Origin: Paenibacillus sp. FSL K6-1330
GTDB taxonomy: Bacteria > Bacillota > Bacilli > Paenibacillales > Paenibacillaceae
Direction: 5' to 3'
Assembly (NCBI RefSeq): GCF_037976825.1
Contig: NZ_CP150269.1
Span: 6,313,501 to 6,377,500 of the forward strand
Length of the DNA stretch: 64,000 nt
The notes under the pieces were generated by a model that was given only the letters and a program-made list of their open reading frames with translations, ran no database searches and was not told where the DNA came from. Within the stretch, counting starts at the first letter, position 1. Each line of letters begins with the position of its first letter. A program made the translations under genes and the position numbers. This document shows, one piece after another, positions 16,874 to 24,934 of this stretch.

Positions 16874-17593
16874 CTAAGCCCTGACTCCATTTTTCCCCCA
16901 AAGCTCGTTCGTATATTTATAAGAGGCCGCCAGACTCCGGCATACCATATCGACACCTTGTTTGAGATCGTCCAGGTGCTGATCGATATCCTCCAGCTCG
17001 ATCTTGTCCGACAGCCCTTGATGACGCTGCCATAAATCATCCTGCATCTCGGAATTCATGTAATGGATTTCGGCGTTGCGCCGTTTCCGAAGTGTGTTCA
17101 GCGGCGTTTTGTAACGCTCCTTGATCGCTTCCAGCTCTTTGGCCAGCTCTCCGTGGGCCTTCAGGAATTTAAACTGCCGCAGGACCGTAAAATATGAGAA
17201 ATGCGCCTTCACCTTAGAGGTATGAAGATCGTACAAATCGTTCAGCACCGTCCCCAGCTTATCAAGGATCGAGAATACGCGTATGAAGCCGTTTTTGTAA
17301 AAATACACATATCGTTGATATTCCCCTTGCTCCTGAATCGACATGTCATCGATGTAACCCGATTTGACCGATTGACTGAAATGCCTTGCCGCATTCCAGC
17401 TCTGTTCCAGCTCATCCAGGGAAACGATCAACCCCCGGGTCCAAATCTCAAGCTTGCGAAAGTCATGCGTCGGATCCTGATTTTTCTCCATTTCCTTCTG
17501 CAGCAGCCGGGTTGTTTGGACCATCGATTCGATGGCTTCCTCAAGCAGTCCGTTATTGTGCCGGGGCTGTTCCCCAAGTAACATTCGAAGCAT
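16874..17593 (-). CDS. Cthe_2314-type HEPN domain protein
   Basis: 239 aa from ATG 17593, which has GAGGGGGT about 8 nt upstream and begins MLRMLLGEQP. The frame stays open upstream to 17794, but that extension has no ribosome site. Helical protein with the pattern FRKLEIWTRGLIVSLDELE and YFYKNGFIRVFSILDKLG. This resembles the Cthe_2314-like HEPN family as I recall it; function is unknown, and a link to RNA cleavage is only family-level inference. No partner toxin or antitoxin gene is adjacent. Confidence 0.6.
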   Translation of the reverse strand: MLRMLLGEQPRHNNGLLEEAIESMVQTTRLLQKEMEKNQDPTHDFRKLEIWTRGLIVSLDELEQSWNAARHFSQSVKSGYIDDMSIQEQGEYQRYVYFYKNGFIRVFSILDKLGTVLNDLYDLHTSKVKAHFSYFTVLRQFKFLKAHGELAKELEAIKERYKTPLNTLRKRRNAEIHYMNSEMQDDLWQRHQGLSDKIELEDIDQHLDDLKQGVDMVCRSLAASYKYTNELWGKNGVRA

Positions 17594-17857
17594 GGCGGTA
17601 CCCCCTCGCGTCATCAAATTAATCTTGGTTCTTCTTGGACCGCTATTTGTCAAAATAGTGATTCCACCGCGTTTAACCGTCTTCACGATATCCTCACGCG
17701 GGAATAACTCATTCAGGTATCCCGATTTCATTCGTGCATTCATGACCAGAGGATTGTTCTTATAGGATGCCCCCGAAACGGCCAGACAACCCACAGAATG
17801 GGGCGACTTTCAGATATCCCCCAGGATATCGCCTTCGTCAATCTTAATAAATATAAA

Positions 17858-17949
17858 CTAATCCGTTGCGGGATCAAACCTTTTCAATACTGCTTCCAGC
17901 GTCTCCTTGATATCGGACAGGTCGAGCGGAAGTTTTGGCTATCATCCAC
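17858..17949 (-). pseudogene. Possible frameshifted ~30-codon ORF
   Basis: Directly after GAGGAGGG there is GTG GAT GAT AGC CAA, and then coding-like sequence continues one frame over as LPLDLSDIKETLEAVLKRF to a TAG at 17858. Adding one A in the AAAA run near 17935 would give a clean 30-residue peptide. Either a natural frameshift or a sequencing error is possible; the product is not recognised. Confidence 0.35.
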
Positions 17950-17969
17950 TTCCCTCCTCACTATACAAC

Positions 17970-18001
17970 AAAGCCCTCGAACGCTGGTTCGGGGACTTTG
18001 C
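17970..18001 (-). terminator. Hairpin downstream of ctaA
   Basis: On the minus strand CAAAGTCCCCGAAC pairs imperfectly with GTTCGAGGGCTTTG, followed by TTGT. It lies about 57 bp after the ctaA stop. Confidence 0.6.
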
Positions 18002-18057
18002 ATAAACGATGTTGCCTTAAATTCGATCCTTTTCGTTTAATGATTTTCGCTTCTTTT

Positions 18058-19032
18058 TTATACAATCTTTTCACGAGACATGCTATGATCCGGCCGCATT
18101 TCGGCTTTAACCGGCTTGCTGAGCTGCCATACCCTGACACTTAAATAACAGAGTACGCCGAATAAGGCCGAGATCAGCAGTGTATGTCCCAGCGCGGAGA
18201 ATACGTAAACTTCCTCGTTATGCATCGTTGCCATAATGAGGGCACCGCTAAACACTTGCAGCAAGCAGAGCACGGTTGCCGAGATGCCCAGCATCTGTAT
18301 CTCCCGGTTGTCGCGGTTACGCCAATATGCAAAATGCCCCATCACCGCAACCACGACCAGCAGCAGAAGCGCTGCCACCCGGTGCATAAAGGCGATGCCG
18401 ACCCCACCGCCCAGCTCCGGGATCACTTCCCCGTTACACAGCGGCCAGCCCGAGCAACCTTCTCTAGAATCGGTGTGGCTGACGAATGCACCAATATAAA
18501 CGACGATATAGCTATACAGGGTTGTGCCCCAGACTAAATTACGGAAACCCTTGCTTACCCGAGGCAGACGTTCCAAGTCTACGGGCCCCTTCGCCTGTTC
18601 TACCCGCCGCATACCCAGAGCCAGCATGACGGAGCTAGCAAAAGCAATCAGCGAGAAGCCAAAATGCAGCGCCATAATCGCAGCCGATTGAGGTTTAACC
18701 ACCGCAAGCGCACCCATGATCGCCTGCACTACAACGAATACCGAGGTCCCGATAACATAAGCCATCAAATCCCGGCGATCCCGCTTGTACTTCCAGAACG
18801 CAATCAGCGAAGCCAGCGCGGCCAACCCCGCCATTCCGCTGACAGCCCGGTGGGAATACTCAATCATGGAGGATACCGTGTAAGCGGGAACAAATTTACC
18901 GTTGCACAGCGGCCACTCCTGGCCGCAACCGAGTCCCGAGCCCGTCTTTGTCACAACCATGCCTCCGAACGTCGCGAAGAACATAATTAAGCATGTTATG
19001 TAACTCAGCCATTTTAATTGTTTATCATTCAC
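18058..19032 (-). CDS. ctaA: Heme A synthase CtaA
   Basis: 324 aa polytopic membrane protein of the COX15/CtaA family with eight membrane helices and an internal repeat. Each half carries the conserved GCxxxWPLCNG cysteine pair (GLGCGQEWPLCNG near residue 33 and REGCSGWPLCNG near 192) and a heme-ligand His (EYSHR near 60, FMHR near 216). It converts heme O (made by CtaB at 31741) to heme A for cytochrome aa3 oxidase. The gene stands apart from ctaB in this genome. ATG at 19032 follows AGGTGAGA. Confidence 0.94.
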   Translation of the reverse strand: MNDKQLKWLSYITCLIMFFATFGGMVVTKTGSGLGCGQEWPLCNGKFVPAYTVSSMIEYSHRAVSGMAGLAALASLIAFWKYKRDRRDLMAYVIGTSVFVVVQAIMGALAVVKPQSAAIMALHFGFSLIAFASSVMLALGMRRVEQAKGPVDLERLPRVSKGFRNLVWGTTLYSYIVVYIGAFVSHTDSREGCSGWPLCNGEVIPELGGGVGIAFMHRVAALLLLVVVAVMGHFAYWRNRDNREIQMLGISATVLCLLQVFSGALIMATMHNEEVYVFSALGHTLLISALFGVLCYLSVRVWQLSKPVKAEMRPDHSMSREKIV

Positions 19033-19226
19033 TTATCTCACCTGCTGCTCATAATCATTCACTATTTAAACCTTTACGGGATCGCATCGTACACAGTCCA
19101 CATTTCATTATACCTGATTCTACCGCTACGGTCACTTGAGCGATTGTGACAAAATGTTCAAAAATGAGAAAAACCTTCATGATACAGGTACTTGACTTCT
19201 TCACCCTACCTCTAACTGATATGTAA

Positions 19227-19264
19227 AACAACACCGCCGCCAGTTATAGATCAAGGCGGCGGTG
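19227..19264 (-). terminator. Terminator of thioredoxin-like gene
   Basis: GCACCGCCGCCTTGA pairs with TTAACT-GGCGGCGGTG on the minus strand, ending in TTGTTTT. Confidence 0.78.
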
Positions 19265-19276
19265 CTATAGTCACTC

Positions 19277-19621
19277 TTACTTATGAATCGTACTGTATAC
19301 GTCCACGGCACGCTGCAGGAAATCTTCAATCTCCTGGCGCGATTTGCGGAGTTTGTTAACGTAGCGAACCAACTCGCGTCCGTCGGAGTATGCAACAAAG
19401 CTAGGGATACCCATAATATTTTGCTGCTGACTCACGTCACCGACAGCATCGACGTCAACCTCAACCAGAGTCAATTGGTTTGAGAACTTTGTCTCAACCT
19501 CCGGCATGAATGGATCGATAAACTTGCAATCGCCGCACCAGTCTGCTTTAAATACGGCAACAGTCAGTCGCGGAGACTGGATTGCAACCTGAAATTCTGC
19601 TTCTGAAGTGATTTTTTCCAT
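19277..19621 (-). CDS. Thioredoxin-family protein with WCGDC motif
   Basis: 114 aa single-domain thioredoxin fold. The redox motif is WCGDC (C29, C32) instead of the classical WCGPC, with the cis-Pro in NIMGIPSFVAY. Similar Bacillus proteins (YtpP-like) have unknown roles. No signal peptide, so it should be cytosolic. It carries its own terminator and appears monocistronic. Confidence 0.82.
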   Translation of the reverse strand: MEKITSEAEFQVAIQSPRLTVAVFKADWCGDCKFIDPFMPEVETKFSNQLTLVEVDVDAVGDVSQQQNIMGIPSFVAYSDGRELVRYVNKLRKSRQEIEDFLQRAVDVYSTIHK

Positions 19622-19759
19622 TGATTATCTCCCCTTTACGTCGAGTTCCTTCACCCTTAGTGAATCAAAATGTTGAGTGGAAGTCAAATTTTAGAGCATA
19701 CTGACATTATGATGCTCACAGGCTGGGATTAACCATCAGAAAGTGCAGGTGACCCCCGA

Positions 19760-21151
19760 ATGCACTCGAATGGAGTCAATGATAATAAAAACCGGGGCAA
19801 GTATGTATGGTCATGGACGGCAGCTATTCCGCAAGCCCTGACCGAATCATGGTCGGGGATGATCGCATCGTGGCGATTCTCCTTAAAGCTCCGGACAAGC
19901 AGAAACGAATTGCATTGGGACTACACAGCCGTTAGAACGATTCGCAGGCAGCTCAAGGATATCCTCTCCTCCCATCCCTATCTGCAGCAGAGCGTTTCCC
20001 CGTTTCCGCTCCCTTCCATGCAAGGGTATAGCGATATTCGGATTCATGAGACCGGTCCAGAGGTTCAGCTATCTCCAGAAGAGCAGGAGTTGAGTCATCA
20101 TATTCAAGAGGCCACAGCTGCAGCCAACCGAAGTAACGTGACCCGTACGCAAGCCTATTGGGACTGCTATGTATCACAACCTGAGCTGCATTGGGCCTTT
20201 CTGGCCCACATGGTATCGCGTAATGCCGGGTGGAATATGAGTGATCTGAAGGGTGGATTGATGTCGGATCTTATGAATCCGACATTTAAGAACAACCTGT
20301 ATCGCTTCCTGGAGCGCTGCAATGCACTGATCTTCCAGGACGCCTATCCCCAGCTGCTGCTCTATATACACAGTCGAAAAAAGGGTAAGCCCCTATTTCA
20401 TTTGCTCCCCCACTTTCATGTTTCAGCGTTCATGACACCGTTCTGGGAGCAGTTCTGGCAGGATCAGAGCAGTTCGCTGCTTACGGTAGCCCTGATCATT
20501 AATGAGCAGAACTATATTGAGGGGCGTGTGGCGAGACACCCTTTTTACCTACAGCATATTCTACAGGATCCCTTCTTTCGGATGCATGAGCTGACCCGGT
20601 TGAATCAAATCGTGTTTCCACTGGGTCAAGTCCATCGAACAGAGTCGGGCGAAAGCCCTGCCCAGAAGCCCTTATCCCCAGCCAGGCCGCTGGCCGGACT
20701 TACCTTACCCAAGTTTGACGACCTGTCCATTCGGATCAAGGCAGGCCGTTCGCTGTATGCTTTATTGTTTGGGTATGAGGAGATATACCGCGCGGTGCTG
20801 GCATTCGCACGATCCACCAAGCATCAGGGATCGCGCGCCGAATATTGGCCGGCCTTATTTACACCGACACTTGAGCAAGCCATGAATCATGGCCACGCGG
20901 GATCTGACCTCATCACATCAGAATGGCTGCCCGATGGCCAGCGTCTGTACAGCCCTTATCTTGATGAGATCTGGGAGGATGAGACCCCCGAGCCGATTCC
21001 CCGGTACGACTGGTATCAGGGCCCGGCGATGTTTAGGCATATTCGTAAACCGTTACGGCCGCTGCTGCCGGATATCACCCATGCCCATCGGGCCGCTCTG
21101 GAGAAAACCTCCATCGTGCATGATGTGTCTGATCAGTTCCATCGGCATTAA
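19760..21151 (+). CDS. DUF2515 (YppC-like) protein
   Basis: 463 aa protein matching DUF2515 (Bacillus YppC) by the segment SRNAGWNMSDLKGG and surrounding TRTQAYWDCYVSQPELHWAFLAH. Function unknown. It is longer than Bacillus YppC, with N-terminal (1-60) and C-terminal (about 350-463, Pro-rich near the end) extensions. It contains aromatic-rich segments but no clear membrane helices. The first ATG at 19760 follows CAGGTGAC only weakly, so a later start is possible. Confidence 0.72.
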   Translation: MHSNGVNDNKNRGKYVWSWTAAIPQALTESWSGMIASWRFSLKLRTSRNELHWDYTAVRTIRRQLKDILSSHPYLQQSVSPFPLPSMQGYSDIRIHETGPEVQLSPEEQELSHHIQEATAAANRSNVTRTQAYWDCYVSQPELHWAFLAHMVSRNAGWNMSDLKGGLMSDLMNPTFKNNLYRFLERCNALIFQDAYPQLLLYIHSRKKGKPLFHLLPHFHVSAFMTPFWEQFWQDQSSSLLTVALIINEQNYIEGRVARHPFYLQHILQDPFFRMHELTRLNQIVFPLGQVHRTESGESPAQKPLSPARPLAGLTLPKFDDLSIRIKAGRSLYALLFGYEEIYRAVLAFARSTKHQGSRAEYWPALFTPTLEQAMNHGHAGSDLITSEWLPDGQRLYSPYLDEIWEDETPEPIPRYDWYQGPAMFRHIRKPLRPLLPDITHAHRAALEKTSIVHDVSDQFHRH

Positions 21152-21159
21152 AATGGAAA

Positions 21160-21190
21160 GAGACCGTCCCGATACTACAAGGATGGTCTC
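21160..21190 (+). terminator. Hairpin after DUF2515 gene
   Basis: GAGACCGTCC pairs with GGATGGTCTC (one G-T), about 9 bp past the stop. No clear T tract, so weak. Confidence 0.4.
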
Positions 21191-21234
21191 CATTCGGTTC
21201 TATTCACACGATAAGTGAAACTAAGTATATGTTT

Positions 21235-22860
21235 TTATCCCCGCTTCCGCATTCGTGCAGGCTGCAGTCTCATAAGCGGACGGAACACTTTCTGCAAAAG
21301 GCGCGGGTAACTGCTCAGCTCCGATTGCCGCAATACGCCAAACACCACCAGCAGGACAAGATATATAATGACCACGGCCACGCCTACAACCAGGCAAGTC
21401 AGCAGGAAGGCCAACCGTGCCGGCATGATATCAACCATTTGAATACCGGCCAGATTCAGGCCATATCCAATTCCCCCGGCGGCAATCACCGTCAACAAGA
21501 AGCCCGTCCAGCGTTTGCCCAGGATGGAGAAGGATACAATCGCTTTAATCGATCTTATATTCAGTATCGTAATAACAAGGAAACAGAGCGCCGTGCTCCC
21601 TATGATCCCGTAGATCCCAAAGAACGGGGCAAGCAGGAAGCTGGCTGCAAGCTTGATTGCAACCCCGATCATCACGTGAATCATCGAGAGTTTGGCCTTG
21701 CCGATTCCAAGAAGAATGGAATTTGTAGTCATCATCGTGATCTGGAAAATCGTACCGAACGTCAGAAATCCAATAATCCCGCTGCCGCCCAAGGAACTAA
21801 ACAGCAATCCATTAATGGAATAGGATGCCACGCATAGCGCAATCACCATCGGCATCCCCGTCAATATGGCTATACGCATAGCCAGCGATACTTGCTGTTC
21901 CAAATGCTCCTGGTCCTTCTTCGCAAAAGCCGCAGAGATGATCGGAATAAGCGAGGTACTGAGGGCAATGGCTAGAATCGGCGGAATCCCCGCCACGCTT
22001 TGAGCCCGGTTCCCAAGCACCGCGAGGGCTGCTGTCGCCTGATCCAAACCAATCTGCCCGATCAACAGCGGCTTCACTATAGAGCTGTCAATGAAGTTAA
22101 CAGCCGGAACTGCCAGGGAAGACAGCACAATCGGTATGGACAGCGTGAATATATCCCGGTATATCCCGCCAAGCGGAATGGAACGGTCCGCCGCCGGCAT
22201 CTTGAGCTCACGATCGCTTCGGCGAAGTTTAACCGTGAAGTACAGCATGACTGCAAACGCGCCGATACTGCCGAGTACGCCACCAAAGGAAGCTCCGGCC
22301 GCAATCCAGGTATCGTCGTATCCCATCCGCAGCAGCACATAGGCCAAGCCGATGGCTGTCAGAACCCGTGCAATCTGCTCGATGATCTGAGATATGCCGC
22401 CAGCTGTCATGTTATTACGTCCCTGGAAGTATCCTCGCATCATCGCGATGGCTGGAAACAGCAGCAGCGCTGGGGCGAGTGCCTGAATGGCCGCGGCTGC
22501 CTCCGGCTGCTTAGAAATATGGGTAGCATAATAAGGAGCTCCAAAATATAGCAGCAGCGTCATGACAATACCCGCTACCCCGGCAAAAATAAGTGCAGCA
22601 TGATAGACACGCCGAGCCTCCGCAGGCTTATTCAAAGCATGACGCTCGGATACCATTTTGCTGAGTGTGCTGGGAATGCCTGCCGTTGCTACCGTTAACA
22701 GCATTAAATATACGTTATTGGCGATCGTAAATGAAGCGTCCCCTATATCGTTCAGCATATGTTCCAGCGGCACCCGCTGGACAAGACCCAGCACGCGGGC
22801 TACCAGCGCAGCAGCGGCCAAGATGATCGTGCCTTTAATAAATGACTCTTTCTTTGACAA
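21235..22860 (-). CDS. Lipid II flippase-like MOP protein (YtgP/MurJ or SpoVB group)
   Basis: 541 aa polytopic protein with about 14 hydrophobic segments of the MOP (multidrug/oligosaccharidyl-lipid/polysaccharide) superfamily. The N-terminal FIKGTIILAAAALVARVLG and the MMRGYFQGRNNMTAGGISQIIEQ block are typical of the YtgP/SpoVB polysaccharide-transport branch. YtgP (MurJ) flips lipid II for peptidoglycan synthesis in B. subtilis, while SpoVB acts in the spore cortex. Length (544 in B. subtilis YtgP) favours YtgP. Starts at TTG 22860 after GAAGGG. Confidence 0.82.
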   Translation of the reverse strand: MSKKESFIKGTIILAAAALVARVLGLVQRVPLEHMLNDIGDASFTIANNVYLMLLTVATAGIPSTLSKMVSERHALNKPAEARRVYHAALIFAGVAGIVMTLLLYFGAPYYATHISKQPEAAAAIQALAPALLLFPAIAMMRGYFQGRNNMTAGGISQIIEQIARVLTAIGLAYVLLRMGYDDTWIAAGASFGGVLGSIGAFAVMLYFTVKLRRSDRELKMPAADRSIPLGGIYRDIFTLSIPIVLSSLAVPAVNFIDSSIVKPLLIGQIGLDQATAALAVLGNRAQSVAGIPPILAIALSTSLIPIISAAFAKKDQEHLEQQVSLAMRIAILTGMPMVIALCVASYSINGLLFSSLGGSGIIGFLTFGTIFQITMMTTNSILLGIGKAKLSMIHVMIGVAIKLAASFLLAPFFGIYGIIGSTALCFLVITILNIRSIKAIVSFSILGKRWTGFLLTVIAAGGIGYGLNLAGIQMVDIMPARLAFLLTCLVVGVAVVIIYLVLLVVFGVLRQSELSSYPRLLQKVFRPLMRLQPARMRKRG

Positions 22861-22916
22861 AACCGTACCCTTCTTTCTCCTCCAAAGCGCCTCTTACAGC
22901 GATTCCTAAGCGTCTA

Positions 22917-23396
22917 TTAGAAAACCCAAATGAAGAAAATAATAATCATCGCGAGCTGTAAAATAATCTTCACCACAATGCTGCTGAACAAGCCAATGAC
23001 CGATCCGAAACCAACCTTCATGGATTTGCTTGGTCCCGAGCCTGCCAGCATTTCACCCAGAAATGCCCCAAGGAATGGTCCAATTATCAATCCAAAAGCG
23101 GGAATAACGAACGGTCCGATAATCAGTCCGATCGTGCTGCCCCATATCGAGGCTTTGGAACCGCCGAGCTTCTTAACACCCCAGGCGTTAACCGCATAAT
23201 CGGCAATGAAGAGCACCACCAGAATGATCGTCTGAATAATCCAGAACCATGCATTGTAATGCTCAAATGTAAAGAACCAGCCGTAAACAAACAGCGCCAG
23301 GTAAATGGCGATAACCCCCGGCAGAATAGGGTAAATCGCCCCGGCCATCCCAATGATAAACAGAGCGATGACAATAATCCAGCCCAATATGTCCAT
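22917..23396 (-). CDS. DUF456 membrane protein
   Basis: About 159 aa hydrophobic protein with glycine-zipper-like repeats (GSTIGLIIGPFVIPAFGLIIGPFLGAFLGE), characteristic of DUF456 (B. subtilis YqgC). Function unknown. ATG 23396 is preferred because AAGGGTGAG lies upstream; the first ATG of the open frame at 23402 abuts that site. It begins 8 bp after the HAD phosphatase stop, so the two are probably cotranscribed. Confidence 0.8.
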   Translation of the reverse strand: MDILGWIIVIALFIIGMAGAIYPILPGVIAIYLALFVYGWFFTFEHYNAWFWIIQTIILVVLFIADYAVNAWGVKKLGGSKASIWGSTIGLIIGPFVIPAFGLIIGPFLGAFLGEMLAGSGPSKSMKVGFGSVIGLFSSIVVKIILQLAMIIIFFIWVF

Positions 23397-23403
23397 CAAC
23401 ATC

Positions 23404-24150
23404 TCACCCTTCGATCAAAATATGATCCCTGATGACCTCAACGATGCCGTCCTCATTGTTGCTGGAAACCACAAGGTCCGCTTCATCCTTAACCGTCTGC
23501 TGGGCATTGCCCATAGCCACGCCGAGTCCGGCCTGCTGAATCACAGCCAGGTCGTTCAGGCTGTCACCTACGGCTACGACTTCGGACATGCTAATTCCGA
23601 GCAGCTCGCACACCTGTCCGATTCCGGTCGCTTTGTTAACGCCCTGCGGATTGATTTCCAGGTTATCCGGCGAGGAGTTCGTGATCTCCAGTCCTCCCAT
23701 ATCCTGCAGGCGCATCAGAATGTTGTGGCGTACCTCATGATCATTCGTGTTGTAACCAAACTTCAGCCACTCCTGATTCGCGACATCGCCGATCCAATTC
23801 TCAGAGTTATATAATCTTTCTACTGAATACGCCCAGAACCATGACCCGGTTTCAATGGCTAGTGCGTGCATTTCCTCCACGAGCTTGCTGTCGAGCAGCG
23901 CCCGGCGGTGCAATTCATATGGCGCACGCCATACCTCGCCGCCGTTCACCGTTACCATCGGTGTCGTCAGTTCAAGCTGTTTGGCATACGGATAGGCATC
24001 CTGAAACGGACGACCTGTCGAGAGGCAGACGTGAATGCCGTGCCGTACAGCTTCCTTGATCCACTTCACCGTTTCCTCCGACACCTCATGATCGTCCCGC
24101 AGCAGCGTACCGTCCATATCCAGTGCCAACAACCGATATTTATATTTCAT
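23404..24150 (-). CDS. Cof-type HAD phosphatase
   Basis: 248 aa HAD hydrolase of the Cof subfamily (IIB cap). Motif I is LDMDGTLL (D10, D12), motif II STGR near 48, and the motif III/IV end is VVAVGDSLNDLAVIQQAG. Members dephosphorylate sugar phosphates, FMN and similar substrates; the substrate here is not predictable. Starts at ATG 24150 behind AAGGGGG; a longer open frame upstream lacks a ribosome site. Confidence 0.87.
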   Translation of the reverse strand: MKYKYRLLALDMDGTLLRDDHEVSEETVKWIKEAVRHGIHVCLSTGRPFQDAYPYAKQLELTTPMVTVNGGEVWRAPYELHRRALLDSKLVEEMHALAIETGSWFWAYSVERLYNSENWIGDVANQEWLKFGYNTNDHEVRHNILMRLQDMGGLEITNSSPDNLEINPQGVNKATGIGQVCELLGISMSEVVAVGDSLNDLAVIQQAGLGVAMGNAQQTVKDEADLVVSSNNEDGIVEVIRDHILIEG

Positions 24151-24411
24151 GGTATTAACCCCCTTACGAATCATCAGCAAACATAACGACATTTTACCAC
24201 AAAAGGCAGGGTGTCAAAACATCCCCCCATGAATAGCAGCCACCTAACAGGCCAAAACTGAGATAAAGCCTAGCCACAATGAGAATTTCCCCACGCGCTC
24301 GAACCAATCACACGACCCTTGAAATAAATAAGCGATGTGAAAGAAAGAATATGACTTCCTTTGTGCTACGATATTTACTGAAAACAACCCTGAAAGGAGT
24401 CATAAAATCAT

Positions 24412-24873
24412 ATGTCCAAACCTAATGAGAACCCCGTCGTGACGGCAGAGATGCTCATTCGAAGACCGGTAGCCCAGGTATTCGAGGCTTTCATCGACCC
24501 TGAGATTACAACCAAGTTCTGGTTTACCAAAAGCAGCGGCAGGCTTGAGGAAGGCCGTCATATCCGCTGGGATTGGGAGATGTATGGGGTACATGATGAC
24601 GTGTACGTTCAACATATCGAAGTGAATCGCCGCATCACGATCGAGTCTTCAGACCGGACCCAAACCGAATGGACATTCACGCCACGGGGCGATCATGAGA
24701 CCTTCGTTGCCATTACCCACTCCGGATTTACAGGCAGTGCGGATGAAATGGTGCAGGGAGCTATCGATTCCATGGGAGGATACACCATGGTGCTCTGCGG
24801 CCTCAAAGCGCTGCTGGAGTTTAACGTCGTCCTGAATCTGGTAGCGGACAAAGCCCATGACGCCCATGTGTAA
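24412..24873 (+). CDS. SRPBCC (AHSA1/START-like) protein
   Basis: 153 aa Bet v 1-like fold protein, recognised by IRRPVAQVFEAFIDPEITTKFW near the N-terminus, WTFTPRGDHETFVAITHSGF in the middle and a final amphipathic helix. Binding of a small hydrophobic ligand is typical, but the ligand is unknown. AAAGGAG precedes ATG 24412. A second, only distantly similar SRPBCC protein is at 47659. Confidence 0.85.
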   Translation: MSKPNENPVVTAEMLIRRPVAQVFEAFIDPEITTKFWFTKSSGRLEEGRHIRWDWEMYGVHDDVYVQHIEVNRRITIESSDRTQTEWTFTPRGDHETFVAITHSGFTGSADEMVQGAIDSMGGYTMVLCGLKALLEFNVVLNLVADKAHDAHV

Positions 24874-24881
24874 CGGATAAA

Positions 24882-24925
24882 GAAACGGCAGCCAACCCAT
24901 TGAGGGCTCTTGGCTGCCGTTTTGT
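24882..24925. terminator. Bidirectional terminator (SRPBCC / PBP2)
   Basis: AAACGGCAGCCAA pairs with TTGGCTGCCGTTT; T follows on the plus strand. It lies between convergent genes. Confidence 0.85.
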
Positions 24926-24934
24926 CGCTTCCTA

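Noticed and set aside
17970..18001. CAAAG...CTTTG hairpin as a third copy of the structured repeat
   Set aside because: Shares only the short closing stem; the inner conserved block is absent, so it is treated as a ctaA terminator candidate.
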